64,000 nt of DNA from Dolomedes plantarius (taxonomy: Eukaryota; Arthropoda; Arachnida; Araneae; Dolomedidae): positions 96,521,604 to 96,585,603 of the forward strand of contig OU015490.1 of the NCBI GenBank assembly GCA_907164885.2. Direction: 5' to 3'. Under the pieces are notes generated by a model. The model was not told the DNA's origin. It ran no database searches and was given only the letters and a program-made list of their open reading frames with translations. Below are positions 48,121-58,456 of this stretch, one piece after another; position 1 is the first letter of the stretch; each line of letters opens with the position of its first letter. Made by a program: the position numbers and the translations under genes.

Positions 48121-49755
48121 CTATTTCCCGCGGAAAGTATTTATCGCTCTTTAGGCATTAAGAGAATTATGAAGGTTTTAACTATTTAGGTTTTAAGAAA
48201 ACCATCGCATGTTTTGATTTCCATTTTCATGCAATCAACGTATTTTGGGACTTTTTACCCTGCATCCGTATTACTTACTACTTCCCGAAGTAATGTAAGG
48301 GAGTTTCAGAAAACCTCAATAAAATTTAGAGTCGTGTTTATTTTCATAAATACTGGATCATACAAAAATTTATTAATATAGATACAGATTTCAGGGCATT
48401 TGGGTTTTCCAACTGTTATTTTTTCTTTCGCCAAAGGAGACGTGATTTTTTTCGGTAATTTTAATTTCATTTAAGGGATCTCAGGAGTCTTACTATTTTA
48501 CTAAAGGTGCAATTTAACATCATGTCACATTTAGTTTTATTTCTCATTCCCTAGAAAACATAAATACATGAAATTTTTGCCACTGAAAGCTTAATATATG
48601 TTCTATGTAGAATAATTATTTCAATGTTCTACAACTGGTATTTTAATTAATTTTAAACAGTCCAGCCCTTTAAAGTGTGTTACCCTAATGACCTCTTCTA
48701 ATGAAAATTCACAATTAACTTTATCAACACTATAAAATTTTCCCCTTTTCCGCAATTAGAATAAGGAAAATTTTTTTCAAACTTTAACTCCTCCCTCTTT
48801 GAAATATTTCTCAATAACTTAGTTTTAGTTAGCCCTATTTTTGGCCAGTTTAAAAGTTAATAAAAACGGGAAAGATGTTTTGCTTGGTTGCAATTTTATA
48901 CCTTGGAAAATAGACTTCAGAAATCAGCATTTAAACATTTCAGATTATACAGCACATCACGGCAGTTCATATTCCAAAAGGTATAATAGTTCCAGTAGGT
49001 AATATAGTGTTTAAAATTTCCTTTTAATTGTAACTGCAGATGTGTATTTCTCCCCATCTGTTTCTTGTAAACACTGCCTTTTCTTAGAAACCATTGCCAA
49101 TCGGCAGATAAACACCTGTTCGACTCTTCCTTGGAACAAATGCCGATATTTGGCGAAAAGTGGGGGATGTTTGGTGACAATCTCTTCCTCTCTCGTTGAC
49201 CTTCGCTTTAACGTTCCACCCCTCATAAAAAAAAAACTCTCCCCAAGTGACCAGTTTCTCGAGGAACTTCTCTTCAGAGGTAGGTCAATGACAAGTGTAT
49301 TGTGATGCAGGAGGGGAAGGGGGAGGGGGTAGAGTCACCAGTCGGCCGTGCTGAGCAACAATAGATGGCGACTGTGGAGAGGTGTGAATGCAGTGAACTC
49401 GCCGGCTGAGAATAGCCAGTGACTCATGCTACCCGGCAACTTCTAATGTACAATACTATTTTAATTTTTCCTATTTTAGTTTTTACTATTTTAATTTTTC
49501 GTGACAAATTTTTTATACATATAATAATTACAGAATAAAAACAACTTCAAAATGTCTTCTAAATATTCGCAACAATTTTTCACTGCATTCGAACGTAGTT
49601 CGTGTTTCAAACCTAATATAATGACCTTGACTGAGAAACCTTCACTATTCCCCCTTCTAGTACAGTCCATTTAAGGAATTCTAGGGTGGGGTAGAAGCAT
49701 TTTACAGTTACAGTTCGAAAAATTGCATCTGTTTTTCGTTATTTGTGCATTAACA
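48121..49755. other. upstream part of piggyBac 2, no recognisable gene
   Basis: It lies between the hAT and the right subterminal motif. A 71-codon frame at 49011-49226 (minus) has no motif. A G-rich run GAGGGGAAGGGGGAGGGGG at about 49311-49330 could form a G-quadruplex. Confidence 0.5.
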
Positions 49756-50886
49756 TCTCTTACGGGTCAAATTGACCCGCTCCGCGGTTCTAGGTATAAG
49801 TGTTAATAATCGAAAAAATATTTTAGTTACGAATTTTTAAATTTGGTAAATTGTTGTTCACCTTAAAATATTAAAAGTCATAAAAGGAATTGTTTTTTCA
49901 ATCGACACTTTTCGCGTGGTGATAAATTAAACATCGTTTTGGGTCAAATTGACCCGCTCCGCGGTTCTAGTGTTAACGGAAAATTATTACATACCACTAT
50001 TTCTGGACAATGTTTTATGTGAAGAGTTTTCCCTTCTGCTGGAAGTAATACCAATTAAAAAATATAAATAAATAATCATGTACCCTGAGCCTAAAACCGC
50101 TTAGGCATATCTGAAAGCTAGCCTTCTGCATGAACTGGCCTCTGCCCTTAATATTAATTATTTGACGTCTCTTTCCTGCCTATTTACCTGAGGGTATTTT
50201 TCTACCACTTTTATTCTTCTGCAACGGCTTCTGATACTTAACCCTTCGGTCGGACCGTGATTACTTTCCCGCCTAGTGGGAAAATCTCCCTGTGAGGCGG
50301 ATATAGATGGAATATCTTTTTCCCAGGCATTCCTAACTAGAAAATTAATAGGGTATTTGTGGTTTATTACATTTCATGGTAGCCACAATTGTCAAATCAT
50401 TTCTCCTTAATTCTTGACCAGCAAATAGTCATTGCTGAAGGGCCCTGTAAATTTTATTAAACATAATATACAATGATACCGGTGACCAACGGGTGATGCT
50501 CACGGCACAGAATGAAATTTTTTTGAGACCCACCGGTGATACTCATGGCAGTGAACGTCTTAAGCCATCTGTACGCTTAGGAAAATCTAAAAACGATGAC
50601 CTACTTAAACTGACCAAGCCCCCTTCCCTCTGCGGGAATTTATACATGCCATATCTTGCCTACCGAACTTGTGTAGCGGAAATTGCTGAGTTTTGAGAAT
50701 TCTTTAACGGAAAATTGCTACATACCACTATTTCTGGACAAAGTTTCATGTGAAGAGTTGTCCCTCCTGCTTGAAGTATTGCCAATAAAGAAACAAAAGA
50801 ATTCATCGTGTATCCTGAGCCTAAAACCTCTTAGGCATATCTGAAAGCTAACATGCTGCTGAACTGGACTCTGCCCTTAATATTGA

Positions 50887-51123
50887 TTATTTGACTTCTC
50901 TTACCTGCCCCTTTGCCTCAGGGTATATTTCTACCACTTTTATTCTTCTGCAACGACTTCTGATACTTAACCCTTCGGTCGGACCGTGATTACTTTCCCG
51001 CCAAGTTGGAACATCTCCCTGTGAGGCGGGTATAGATGGAATATTTTTTTCCCAGGCATTCGTAACTAGAAATTCAGAGGGTATTTGTGCTTTATTACAT
51101 TTCATGGTAGCCACAATCGTCAA
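50887..51123 (-). CDS. exon-like open frame in array unit 3
   Basis: This is the same 78-codon frame as in unit 1: TIVATMKCNKAQIPSEF, NAWEKNIPSIPASQGD, SIRSRCRRIKVVEIYPE. The donor-like GGCAGGTAAGA follows at the same place. The copy in unit 2 (about 50176-50402) has an indel and GAAAGA instead of GTAAGA; the copy in unit 4 (about 51611-51846) has GTAAGA and one extra T near its N-terminus. Amino-acid changes are spread along the frame. Confidence 0.35.
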   Translation of the reverse strand: MTIVATMKCNKAQIPSEFLVTNAWEKNIPSIPASQGDVPTWRESNHGPTEGLSIRSRCRRIKVVEIYPEAKGQVREVK

Positions 51124-52013
51124 ATCATTTCTCCTTAATTCTTGACCAGCAAAAAGTCATTGCTGAAGGGCCCTGTGAATTTTATTAAACATAATATACA
51201 ATGATACCGGTGACCAATGGGTGATGCTCACGGCACAGAATGAAAATTTTTTGAGACCCACCGGTGATACTCATGGCAGTGAACGTGTTAAGCCATCTGT
51301 GTGCTTAGGGAAATCTAAAAACGATAACCTACTTAAACTGACCAAGCCCCCTTCGGGAATTTATACATGTCATATCTTGCCTACTGAACTTGTGTAGCGG
51401 AAATTGCTGATTTTGGAGAATTCTTTAACGGAAATTGTTACATACCACTATTTATGGACAAAGTTTTATGTGAAGAGTTTTCCCTCCTGCTTGAAGTATC
51501 AGCAATAAAAAAAATAAATAGAACTCATCATGTACCCTGATCCTAAAACCGCTTAGGAATATCTGAAAGCTAACCTTCTGCTGAACTCGACTCTGCCCTT
51601 AATATTAATTATTTTACGTCTCTTACCTTCCACTTTGCCTGAGAGTATTTTTCTACCACTTTTATTCTTCTGCAACGGCTTCTGATACTTAAACCTTCGG
51701 TCGGACCGTGATTACTTTCCTGCCTAGTGGGAACATCTCCCTGTGATGCGGGTATAGATGGAATATCTTTTCCCCAGGCATTCCTAACTAGAAATTCAGA
51801 GGGTATTTGTGGTTTTTTTAAATTTCATGGTAGCCACAATCGCCAAATCATTTCTTCTTAAATCTTGACCAGCAAAAAGTCATTGCTGAAGGGCCCTATA
51901 AATTTTATTAAACATAATATACAATGACATCGGTGACCCACGGGTGATGCTAATGCACAGAATGACAATTTTTTTAGAGCTACCGGTGATGCTCATGGCA
52001 GTGAACGTGTTAA

Positions 52014-54269
52014 TGCCCCAATTTCCTGATTTTGAGAAGGAAAGTGATAGCAATGCAATGCATGTCTCTGATATAAAACACGAATTGAGTACTTTATGGA
52101 TATAGTTAAAAAAAGTCAAATTTTAAACCCTAAGACGTATAACAAACTCTTTACCGATCTCACTATGATACTATGCTGATTCAGTAGTTTCCCAACTCCG
52201 CTTCGATTTCCTTTAATGAACTTATTAAATGAACTTATTAGTGAACTTATTAATGATATTTCAAAAAGTAAAATAGCTGGTTTAAAATGCTTAAACACCT
52301 AGAGTATGGACTTTAAATGAATAAACAAGCTAACAGTCTTCATGCAGAAAAGCCATTTGGAGAGGTGAAAATACATTTACGTGCTTTCCCTACCTATAGC
52401 TCTATTAATTTTGATTAAAATCTATTTCGTTCTCTAACGGAAAGAAAACTTCTCGCAAAATGTACTCATTCATGCTCAAAAGTATAAATGAGAACTTAAA
52501 TGACTGACGGTTGGAACGTTTAACGAATATTTTTTGGTTACTTTAAATAGTTTAAATTGCATATACTGGATACGGTGATATTCTTAAACGATTGCGAGTA
52601 AAACTTCATATTTCTATTTAAATATTTGGTACTTCAATCAGGGTATTACGTGGAGCATAAGGTGCAGTAAATTTCAGGCTATCTGAAAATACCATTTATT
52701 TTGGATTATCAGCATTTAAGTAGCTGTAAATAGTAGATACATTTTCTCGATAGGTTAACTTTGAGGTGGGTGAATCAGATAAGGTTAGTAAACAGCAGCC
52801 TTAAAGTTTCGAACGCTATTTATCACGGAACCATTTTGGGCTCGATAAAAATTTTTGAAATGTGACATTTTATATTGGTTATATAAAATGCATAAAAAAT
52901 AAATGAAAATATGAGAAAAATGCTATTTACTCAAGATGATTGCTAATCTGAATAACCAAATAATAATCATATTTCTTCAAAATTCGATTTACTAGAGGAC
53001 TGTTGATTTCTAAAATCGGCTGTTTCATTAATCTTACATATGCATGTTTTTATCAAAATTTAGAGAACATTCGGGTAAAACTTTCTGTCAAAAGCAATGT
53101 ATCATTGCGTTCAAAATAAATTTTGCTATTCTTTAAAGTGACGATGAAAGTCATTTCATGAAGCCTGGAACCATATAAACATTCATTATAGTAAATATTT
53201 ATTTCACTGTTTGGTGGCAGATCTATCATTTTTTTTCATTCTGCTAGAGACAGTTCCTTTATATGAAAGAAATAGAAAACCTAATCTTTATTGCACATTT
53301 TTCAGTAGAAAAAAGAAAGCGTTAATTAAATGATGACATTTATTTTTGATGAAATAGTTTTTTTTTTAAATTTCTGCGTCAATTTCAAACATTAGCTCGC
53401 GTAAAAAGGAGAAAATGGATCGATATTGCTTTTTTTCAAAAAAAAAGTGTCAACCATTGTAAGTTTGGTAAATATTATAATTTATCTTTTGTACTGAAAA
53501 TATTTAATTTTATCATTGAAAAGTGTGAAATAATCTCATTTTTTAACTAATATAAACCTTTTAACTATTTTAACTTCTGTCTATTATTGCCTAGGTGACC
53601 CGTCATATTTAATCAAGAATTGCATCTAAAGCAATCGTCTAATAAAAAAGTTTTTCTCCTACCGGAACATTAATAATTTCTTTAACTTCTTTTAAAGTAA
53701 TATTTCCTTACATTTTTTTTAACTATACTTCAAAATTCCGAAGTACTAAATTTTAAAGTGGAACCGTTTGTGTATCCATGGAACATAATTCGGGGAACCC
53801 TGGACAAGACAATGTTTAATAAACAAAGTTATTAATATCTTTTATTCACTGTAATGTTCAGGACATTTAATTTTTATTGTGAGTTTGAATGTTTCAAAGT
53901 AATTTAAAACGAAATATCGAAACTATTTACATGTATTTTATACGAGTTTTGATTTATTTACAATGTTTATTCTTGGGCCATATTTCGGTGACATATTTTT
54001 TTTTTAAATGTTTAACCGGCTACATTTAAAGCGTAGATTTTTTACGAAAATTAGAAAATTGTTTTTATTCCTTTTTTTTTTAAAGTCTGTAAATTTCTGT
54101 TTCTAAATCAGCTTTATTTTTTCTGTACGATTCTTAGAAATGAAATGAGAGGGAAATGTGAGAGGGGAATGAAATGAGAGGGATTAAATATCAGCAGCAG
54201 CTATCCGTTTCAAACAAGTTGAAAACTTTAATTGCGTTTTCTAAAGAACTTATTTTTTATCAAAAATGT
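52014..54269. other. about 2.2 kb of AT-rich sequence without recognisable features
   Basis: It begins immediately after the array-terminal TTAA. No conserved frame or repeat was found. Confidence 0.5.
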
Positions 54270-54720
54270 AAACGGCTAGTGTGATAGCATAAAATCTAAC
54301 CATGATATGTCTATGAAATTTTTCACGTATGTGTTTCATAATACTAAGAATGTAATTTTCTACAGTTTTGGTACTACATATGTTATTTGTAGATTTATAG
54401 ACGCTTTTAAAAAATCTGAGGAGAAATGACTAAAGGTTTACATGTAATTGCATATAATGACCTGTATATATATTTTTTATTTCAAGATATCGATTAACCT
54501 TTAGGCCATTAGACTCAGGAGGTACTTACGTACATATAACACAATGAAATTACTGTTGCATGCATTTTTAAGGGCTAGAGCATTTTTTTTAATAAACTTG
54601 CTAAATTTCGACCCGGTTCCCTCCATTTTGTCTAAGGTTGCATATTTATGGTCTGTTTGTTTATCAATTTTGTATTTTGGTATTATATTCCTTCGAAAAA
54701 TAATATAGAAACTAGTTGGT
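54270..54720 (-). repeat. inverted copy of the 15.3-17.9 kb repeat
   Basis: Read in reverse it shows GAAGGAATATAATACCAAAA, then CGATATCTTGAA, CATTCTTAGTATTATGAAAC and CGTGAAAAATTTCATAGACA, in the same order as 15310-15770. Divergence looks substantial, so it is an old dispersed copy. Confidence 0.7.
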
Positions 54721-54830
54721 ACCCGTCAAAACATGACGGCTAGATAGTAAATAAATGCACTAATACACAAATTATACTCTACACATCAATGCCAAATGTT
54801 AAAAATCATAAAAATACGCAGAGACAAATT
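54721..54830. repeat. inverted partner of 63230-63340
   Basis: GTCAAAACATGACGGCTAGA and TAGTAAATAAATGCA, then ACACATCAATGCCAAAT, match the reverse of 63230-63340 in order. Confidence 0.7.
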
Positions 54831-54879
54831 AATGTGTTTAAGCGGCCTCGTGCTTAGTGAGTATATAAAGCCAGCTTTA

Positions 54880-55150
54880 AAAATGTCAATGAGCATGCGC
54901 AGAAAGTAATTTTTTTAAATTGTAAAGTATCCCTAATTAAACAGCGCGAAATAAACAATTTCCATCAGGTTTAATCTTATATTTCCCGAACATAATTATC
55001 ATAAAATTAAAAACGGCAGAGAGAGATCTAGAGAGACGCCTCGGAATAAATGTGTTTTATCATTAAAACATGTCATTGAGCATGCGCAGAAACAGCGAGT
55101 TTCTAAAGCCAGATTTAACCATGCCACTGAGCATGCGCAGAAAGCAATTT
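54880..55150. repeat. three copies of a GAGCATGCGCAGAAA motif
   Basis: TGAGCATGCGCAGAAA occurs at about 54890, 55078 and 55129. The first and third are also followed by similar sequence (GTAATTTTT and GCAATTTTT, then AATTGTAAA), suggesting a duplicated unit of about 240 bp. The core GCATGCGC resembles binding sites of NRF-1 type factors, but a repeat origin is enough to explain it. Confidence 0.6.
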
Positions 55151-55384
55151 TTAATTGTAAATTATCGCTAATTAAAAGAAATTGCGGTTGCAAAAACCAA
55201 ATTGGACAAATCTACAGATTACGATCTTTCGTTTAAGACCAAAATGAAGTAAATTGATGCAATAGATTTCTCTCACGGACTGCCTAAAAAGTCGGCTTAG
55301 CAACTTAAATATATAGATTTTCCCAAGTACAGTTTTTTTTTAAATAAGAGCTCCGAACGTAGTCGGAAACTTTTAAAATATGTA

Positions 55385-55886
55385 CAATAAAATCTCATTT
55401 ATCAGGCCTTCGTTTATCCGGATCTCCGGATAATCCGTATCAGATTTGCAGACATTACTCTTTAATGTTCACATTAGATAATAATTTTAACTATGATAGC
55501 AAGAACGTAACTACAAGTACGCTAAATATTCGCTTTTTAGTTTGATTTGTCTTTGAATATTCGCTTTTTAGTGTACAGTTCCTGCAGAGGTACAATAAAA
55601 TATGGTAATTAAATGCGTTTTATTGAGTTAAAGAAAGCTTTACTAGACTTACAAATTCTTTGTTAATAAATGATGTGAAAAGTTTTTTTTATATTTTTAA
55701 TGTCTTGTAAACAATACTATGTAATTTTGTTAAAAAACATAAGTTCTTTATCGTAATAAAAGGTAAGTCTTCTTAGTTAAGGATTTTATTTTGCTTATTA
55801 CCCATATTATCCGGATTATCTAAATTTTAAATTATTATCCGGATTGTCTATGGTCCCAGTTTGTCCGGATAAACGAGGTTTTACTG
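55385..55886. mobile_element. pogo/Tigger-like non-autonomous element (502 bp)
   Basis: The right end, reversed, reads CAGTAAAACCTCGTTTATCC, a typical pogo-group terminus. The left end is a decayed version (CAATAAAATCTCATTTATCA). TA flanks each side (55383-55384, 55887-55888). The words GGATAATCCG and TTATCCGGAT recur just inside both ends. There is no transposase. Inside, AATATTCGCTTTTTAGT is duplicated at about 55527 and 55557. Confidence 0.8.
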
Positions 55887-55888
55887 TA

Positions 55889-56094
55889 CTTTAAAATATA
55901 TGTACTTATAAGCATTTTTTTATTTCCCTGTATTCCGGAGTGTAGGATACAAACATCTTAAGCGGGGTGAATAGGAATTAATCAAAGACTTTTCTCCATG
56001 GCATTTTCCGTCATTTCATGTTTTCTAGTCAAATTATACAAAGCATGTGTAGCATATGTTGTGGAAAGATGTCACAATATATAATTTTTAATAT
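55889..56094. other. AT-rich spacer
   Basis: Nothing recognised. The final ATAT (56091-56094) is the gypsy target duplication. Confidence 0.5.
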
Positions 56095-56642
56095 TGTAGC
56101 TAGTCTCGTGCGTGGCTGTCGTGGCACAGGCGTAAGGTGATTGGCTACGGTTATGAAGGTGATGAGTTCGAGCCCCACTGGATGCAAGTTGCTTTTCTTC
56201 AAATTTCCTTTGTTATCATTTCTCGTTTTCTTCAGAATGTTCTAATATGCTAATTTATTATATGCTAATTCTAGTTTCTACCGTTCCAGAAAGTTCGGTG
56301 ACTGTATATAAGTCGAGCTAGCGTTCAGTACAGGCTGCTCTTGCTCGTAACTTTTAATTGTTTGTCCTGTTTGTTCGCCCTATTTCTTTTTTCACCCTTG
56401 TTTTAGCTTTACTTGTTGTATCGAAGCTATTTGTTTTCCCCACTTTGTATTTTCCATCCTACTTTCGTTTTTATTGATCACTGAAGTTTTATGCATTGTT
56501 ATATCATCCTACAGTGGAGGGCCCGTCCCTTGTACTGTAGTTACCACTATTCTTCCTGAAGCCTGAAGTTCAGGTTGAATAAAGTTCTCTAGTGCAGCTC
56601 TCGCATTGATTTACTGTTATATAAATTCGAATCTACACGACA
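56095..56642 (+). repeat. gypsy 5' LTR (548 bp)
   Basis: TG...CA ends, a TATA-like TGTATATAAG at about 56304 and a poly(A) signal GAATAAAG at about 56577 place U3, R and U5. Near its start it contains a tRNA-like block described separately. It is about 227 bp longer than the 3' LTR because the segment between two GTTCAG words (about 56320-56560) is present only here. Confidence 0.93.
56107..56180 (+). promoter_or_regulatory. Pol III-type A and B boxes embedded in the 5' LTR
   Basis: GTGGCACAGGCG (56121-56132) and GAGTTCGAGCCCC (56164-56176) match tRNA A- and B-box patterns and lie 45 bp apart, as in a tRNA gene. The 3' LTR has the same pair at 61651-61662 and 61694-61706. The block may descend from a tRNA or SINE captured into U3. 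Whether it drives transcription is unknown. Confidence 0.55.
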
Positions 56643-56646
56643 TTTG

Positions 56647-56664
56647 TGGTGGAGGCGCTGGGTA
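56647..56664 (+). other. candidate primer-binding site
   Basis: TGGTGGAGGCGCTGGGTA begins five bases after the LTR and starts with TGG, as needed to pair with the CCA end of a tRNA. I could not identify which tRNA. Confidence 0.45.
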
Positions 56665-56766
56665 CTACGATAGGTACGACGGAAGATCTGAGCAGAAGCC
56701 AACTGTTACGAGGACTCTCGCCTGAGTTTGGCTTGTTACCAGATCCTAGAAGAGGTCTGAGAAAAA

Positions 56767-58010
56767 TGCCTGAGGGAAACGAGACCGAGCCAAAGCTTCC
56801 AAATGATGCCTATTCAACATCGCACAAGTGCCGTTCCTTACATACCAGTTACCCCGAAATCCGTGCCTCTTCACCGGAGATGATCTACATGATGCCAGAA
56901 GGTGGCTTAAAGACTTTCAACGAATCGTCACCTATAACCGTTGGGATGAACAGATGTGCCTAGTGAATGTCATCTTCTATCTTGCCGGAACGACCGGACA
57001 ATGGCTTGATAACAATGAGCACACTTTTACTAATTGGGCCACGTTTAAGCAATCCCTAGACAATACTTTTTGCCGAACAGACGATATTCGGCGGCAAGCT
57101 GAAAGGCTGTTGTTCTCACGTGCGCAACATACTGGGGAGACATCTGAGTCGTACAATCAAGATGTGCTTGCTCTGTGCCAAAAAGCTAATCCCGACATGC
57201 CAGAAGACGAAAAAGTGGCTCAACTCATGAAAGGGATTTCAGAGGACTTTAAAGGGATTACCAGATCCTGTTGGTTGACGACTATAACACCATCGATGCG
57301 TTTGTAAAACGCTGTCGCCAGATAGAAAACCTTCGAAGAAGACGTATCGTCCGCCCAGTTTTCCAGAGGCTACCTAATGTCTCTACACCGTCGGCCGTAA
57401 CGGAAGTAGGAGACGTAGGATCGTTGGTACGTGCAATTGTCAGGGAAGAACTGCAAAAAATCTTTCCCGAAGCACAATGTTACACGAGCGAAGAACCAAG
57501 TAGACCAACTGATGTCGCATCTGTGGTCGCATCTGTGGTCTAATGGAAGCCCTAGCACCGATCACAGGTAAAAGAAGACACATCACCAATTCGCGCCCCT
57601 TAGCTCCAGTTAGGCTTCAGCCAAGGCGTGAAGCTAGGGTCAACAGTGTTCCAGAGCGCAAAACGGACCTGTGGAGATCTTCTAATAATGTACACCTATG
57701 CTATCACTGCGGACGTCCAGGACGCGTGCTGAGGTATTGTAGGGAAAGACGACGTGTATTTGCAAATGCAAAAGCCGCTAGAACATCCAACCCTCTACAG
57801 AACATGGACCCTACAAGATATGGAGCCTTTTCTCAACTAGATATGGACACTGACTCTTTATACAGCTTGGACGACAATATTGTGCATCCCACATCTTCCA
57901 GTTTTAGAAGCGGTTCACCCTACCCTCGCCGCTCCTTCAACCGCCGACAGTCGCAATCTCCTGTACGCCGCTCTAGCCAATCGCCCCGCCGACTCAGGGA
58001 GGAAAACTAA
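56767..58010 (+). pseudogene. gypsy gag, in three frames
   Basis: A start MPEGNETEPKLPNDAYSTS at 56767 is followed after a shift by the capsid-like part (56828-57307: GDDLHDARRWLKDFQRI, VIFYLAGTTGQWLDN, AERLLFSRAQHTGETSES) typical of Retrotrans_gag. The frame changes again near 57270 (DDYNTIDAFVKRCRQIENL) and ends in a stop at 57541. The final part (57543-58010) holds a zinc knuckle CYHCGRPGRVLRYC in which the usual histidine is arginine, followed by a serine- and arginine-rich tail. Gag would form the particle and bind the RNA. Confidence 0.87.
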
Positions 58011-58084
58011 CTCCAGCGACCTGTACAGGAGGTGAGGCCGCAGATGAAGAAAATTCTCCGACGTTTACTACCACCAAGTTAAAG

Positions 58085-58347
58085 AGGAACACCACCTATG
58101 TTACAGTAAATGGGCAATGTGTGCAAGCCCTCGTAGATTCAGGTGCTGATTATTCTGTCATATCTGAAGAATTACGCGGAAAATTGAATGCGCCTATGTT
58201 TACTGAGAGAGGACCTATATTGAGAACTGCATGCGGAAAACCTGTAGTTGCCTCAGGACGCTGTGTATTAAGAATCAACTTAAATAAGACTGCAAAACCG
58301 TTTGAATTTTTTGTTTTCCCGCAGTTCAGCCACCAAATGATACTTTG
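58085..58347 (+). pseudogene. gypsy protease region
   Basis: VNGQCVQALVDSGADYSVIS contains the aspartic-protease active-site triplet DSG, followed by RTACGKPVVASGRC. The frame stops at 58346-58348, and pol resumes in another frame shortly after. The protease would cut the Gag-Pol precursor. Confidence 0.85.
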
Positions 58348-58456
58348 ATGGGATTTTTTCCTCGCCACTGAAGCCATCATAGATTGTGGAAACGAAAAGC
58401 TTCAACTTGCCGAAATCCTTCCAGAAAACGTAGAGTCAAGTAATTCAGATTGTTCT

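Larger units (their letters stand above)
43529..49972 (-). mobile_element. piggyBac element 2 (6.4 kb) inserted in array unit 2
   Basis: TTAA at 43525-43528 and 49973-49976 flanks inverted ends CACTAGAACCGCGG. The array sequence ATTCTTTAACGG is uninterrupted in the other units, which shows the exact insertion point. A longer motif, TAGAACCGCGGAGCGGGTCA followed by (A/T)TTGACCC, occurs inside the left end (43558-43586) and twice at the right end (49764-49793 and 49941-49970). The element holds a decayed transposase and, upstream of it, an inserted hAT element. Confidence 0.93.
42508..52013. repeat. tandem array, about 728-735-bp period, four units plus a partial fifth, split by piggyBac 2
   Basis: Using GGGTGATGCT as marker, units occur at about 42580, 43315, 50491, 51219 and 51942. 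The 43315-50491 gap equals one period (728) once the 6444-bp piggyBac and its TTAA are removed. Each unit begins with about 140 bp ending in CATGGCAGTGAACGTGTTAA, a piggyBac-like terminus followed by TTAA, then about 590 bp of other sequence. The last unit stops exactly at this TTAA (52010-52013) and then becomes unrelated sequence. Confidence 0.92.
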
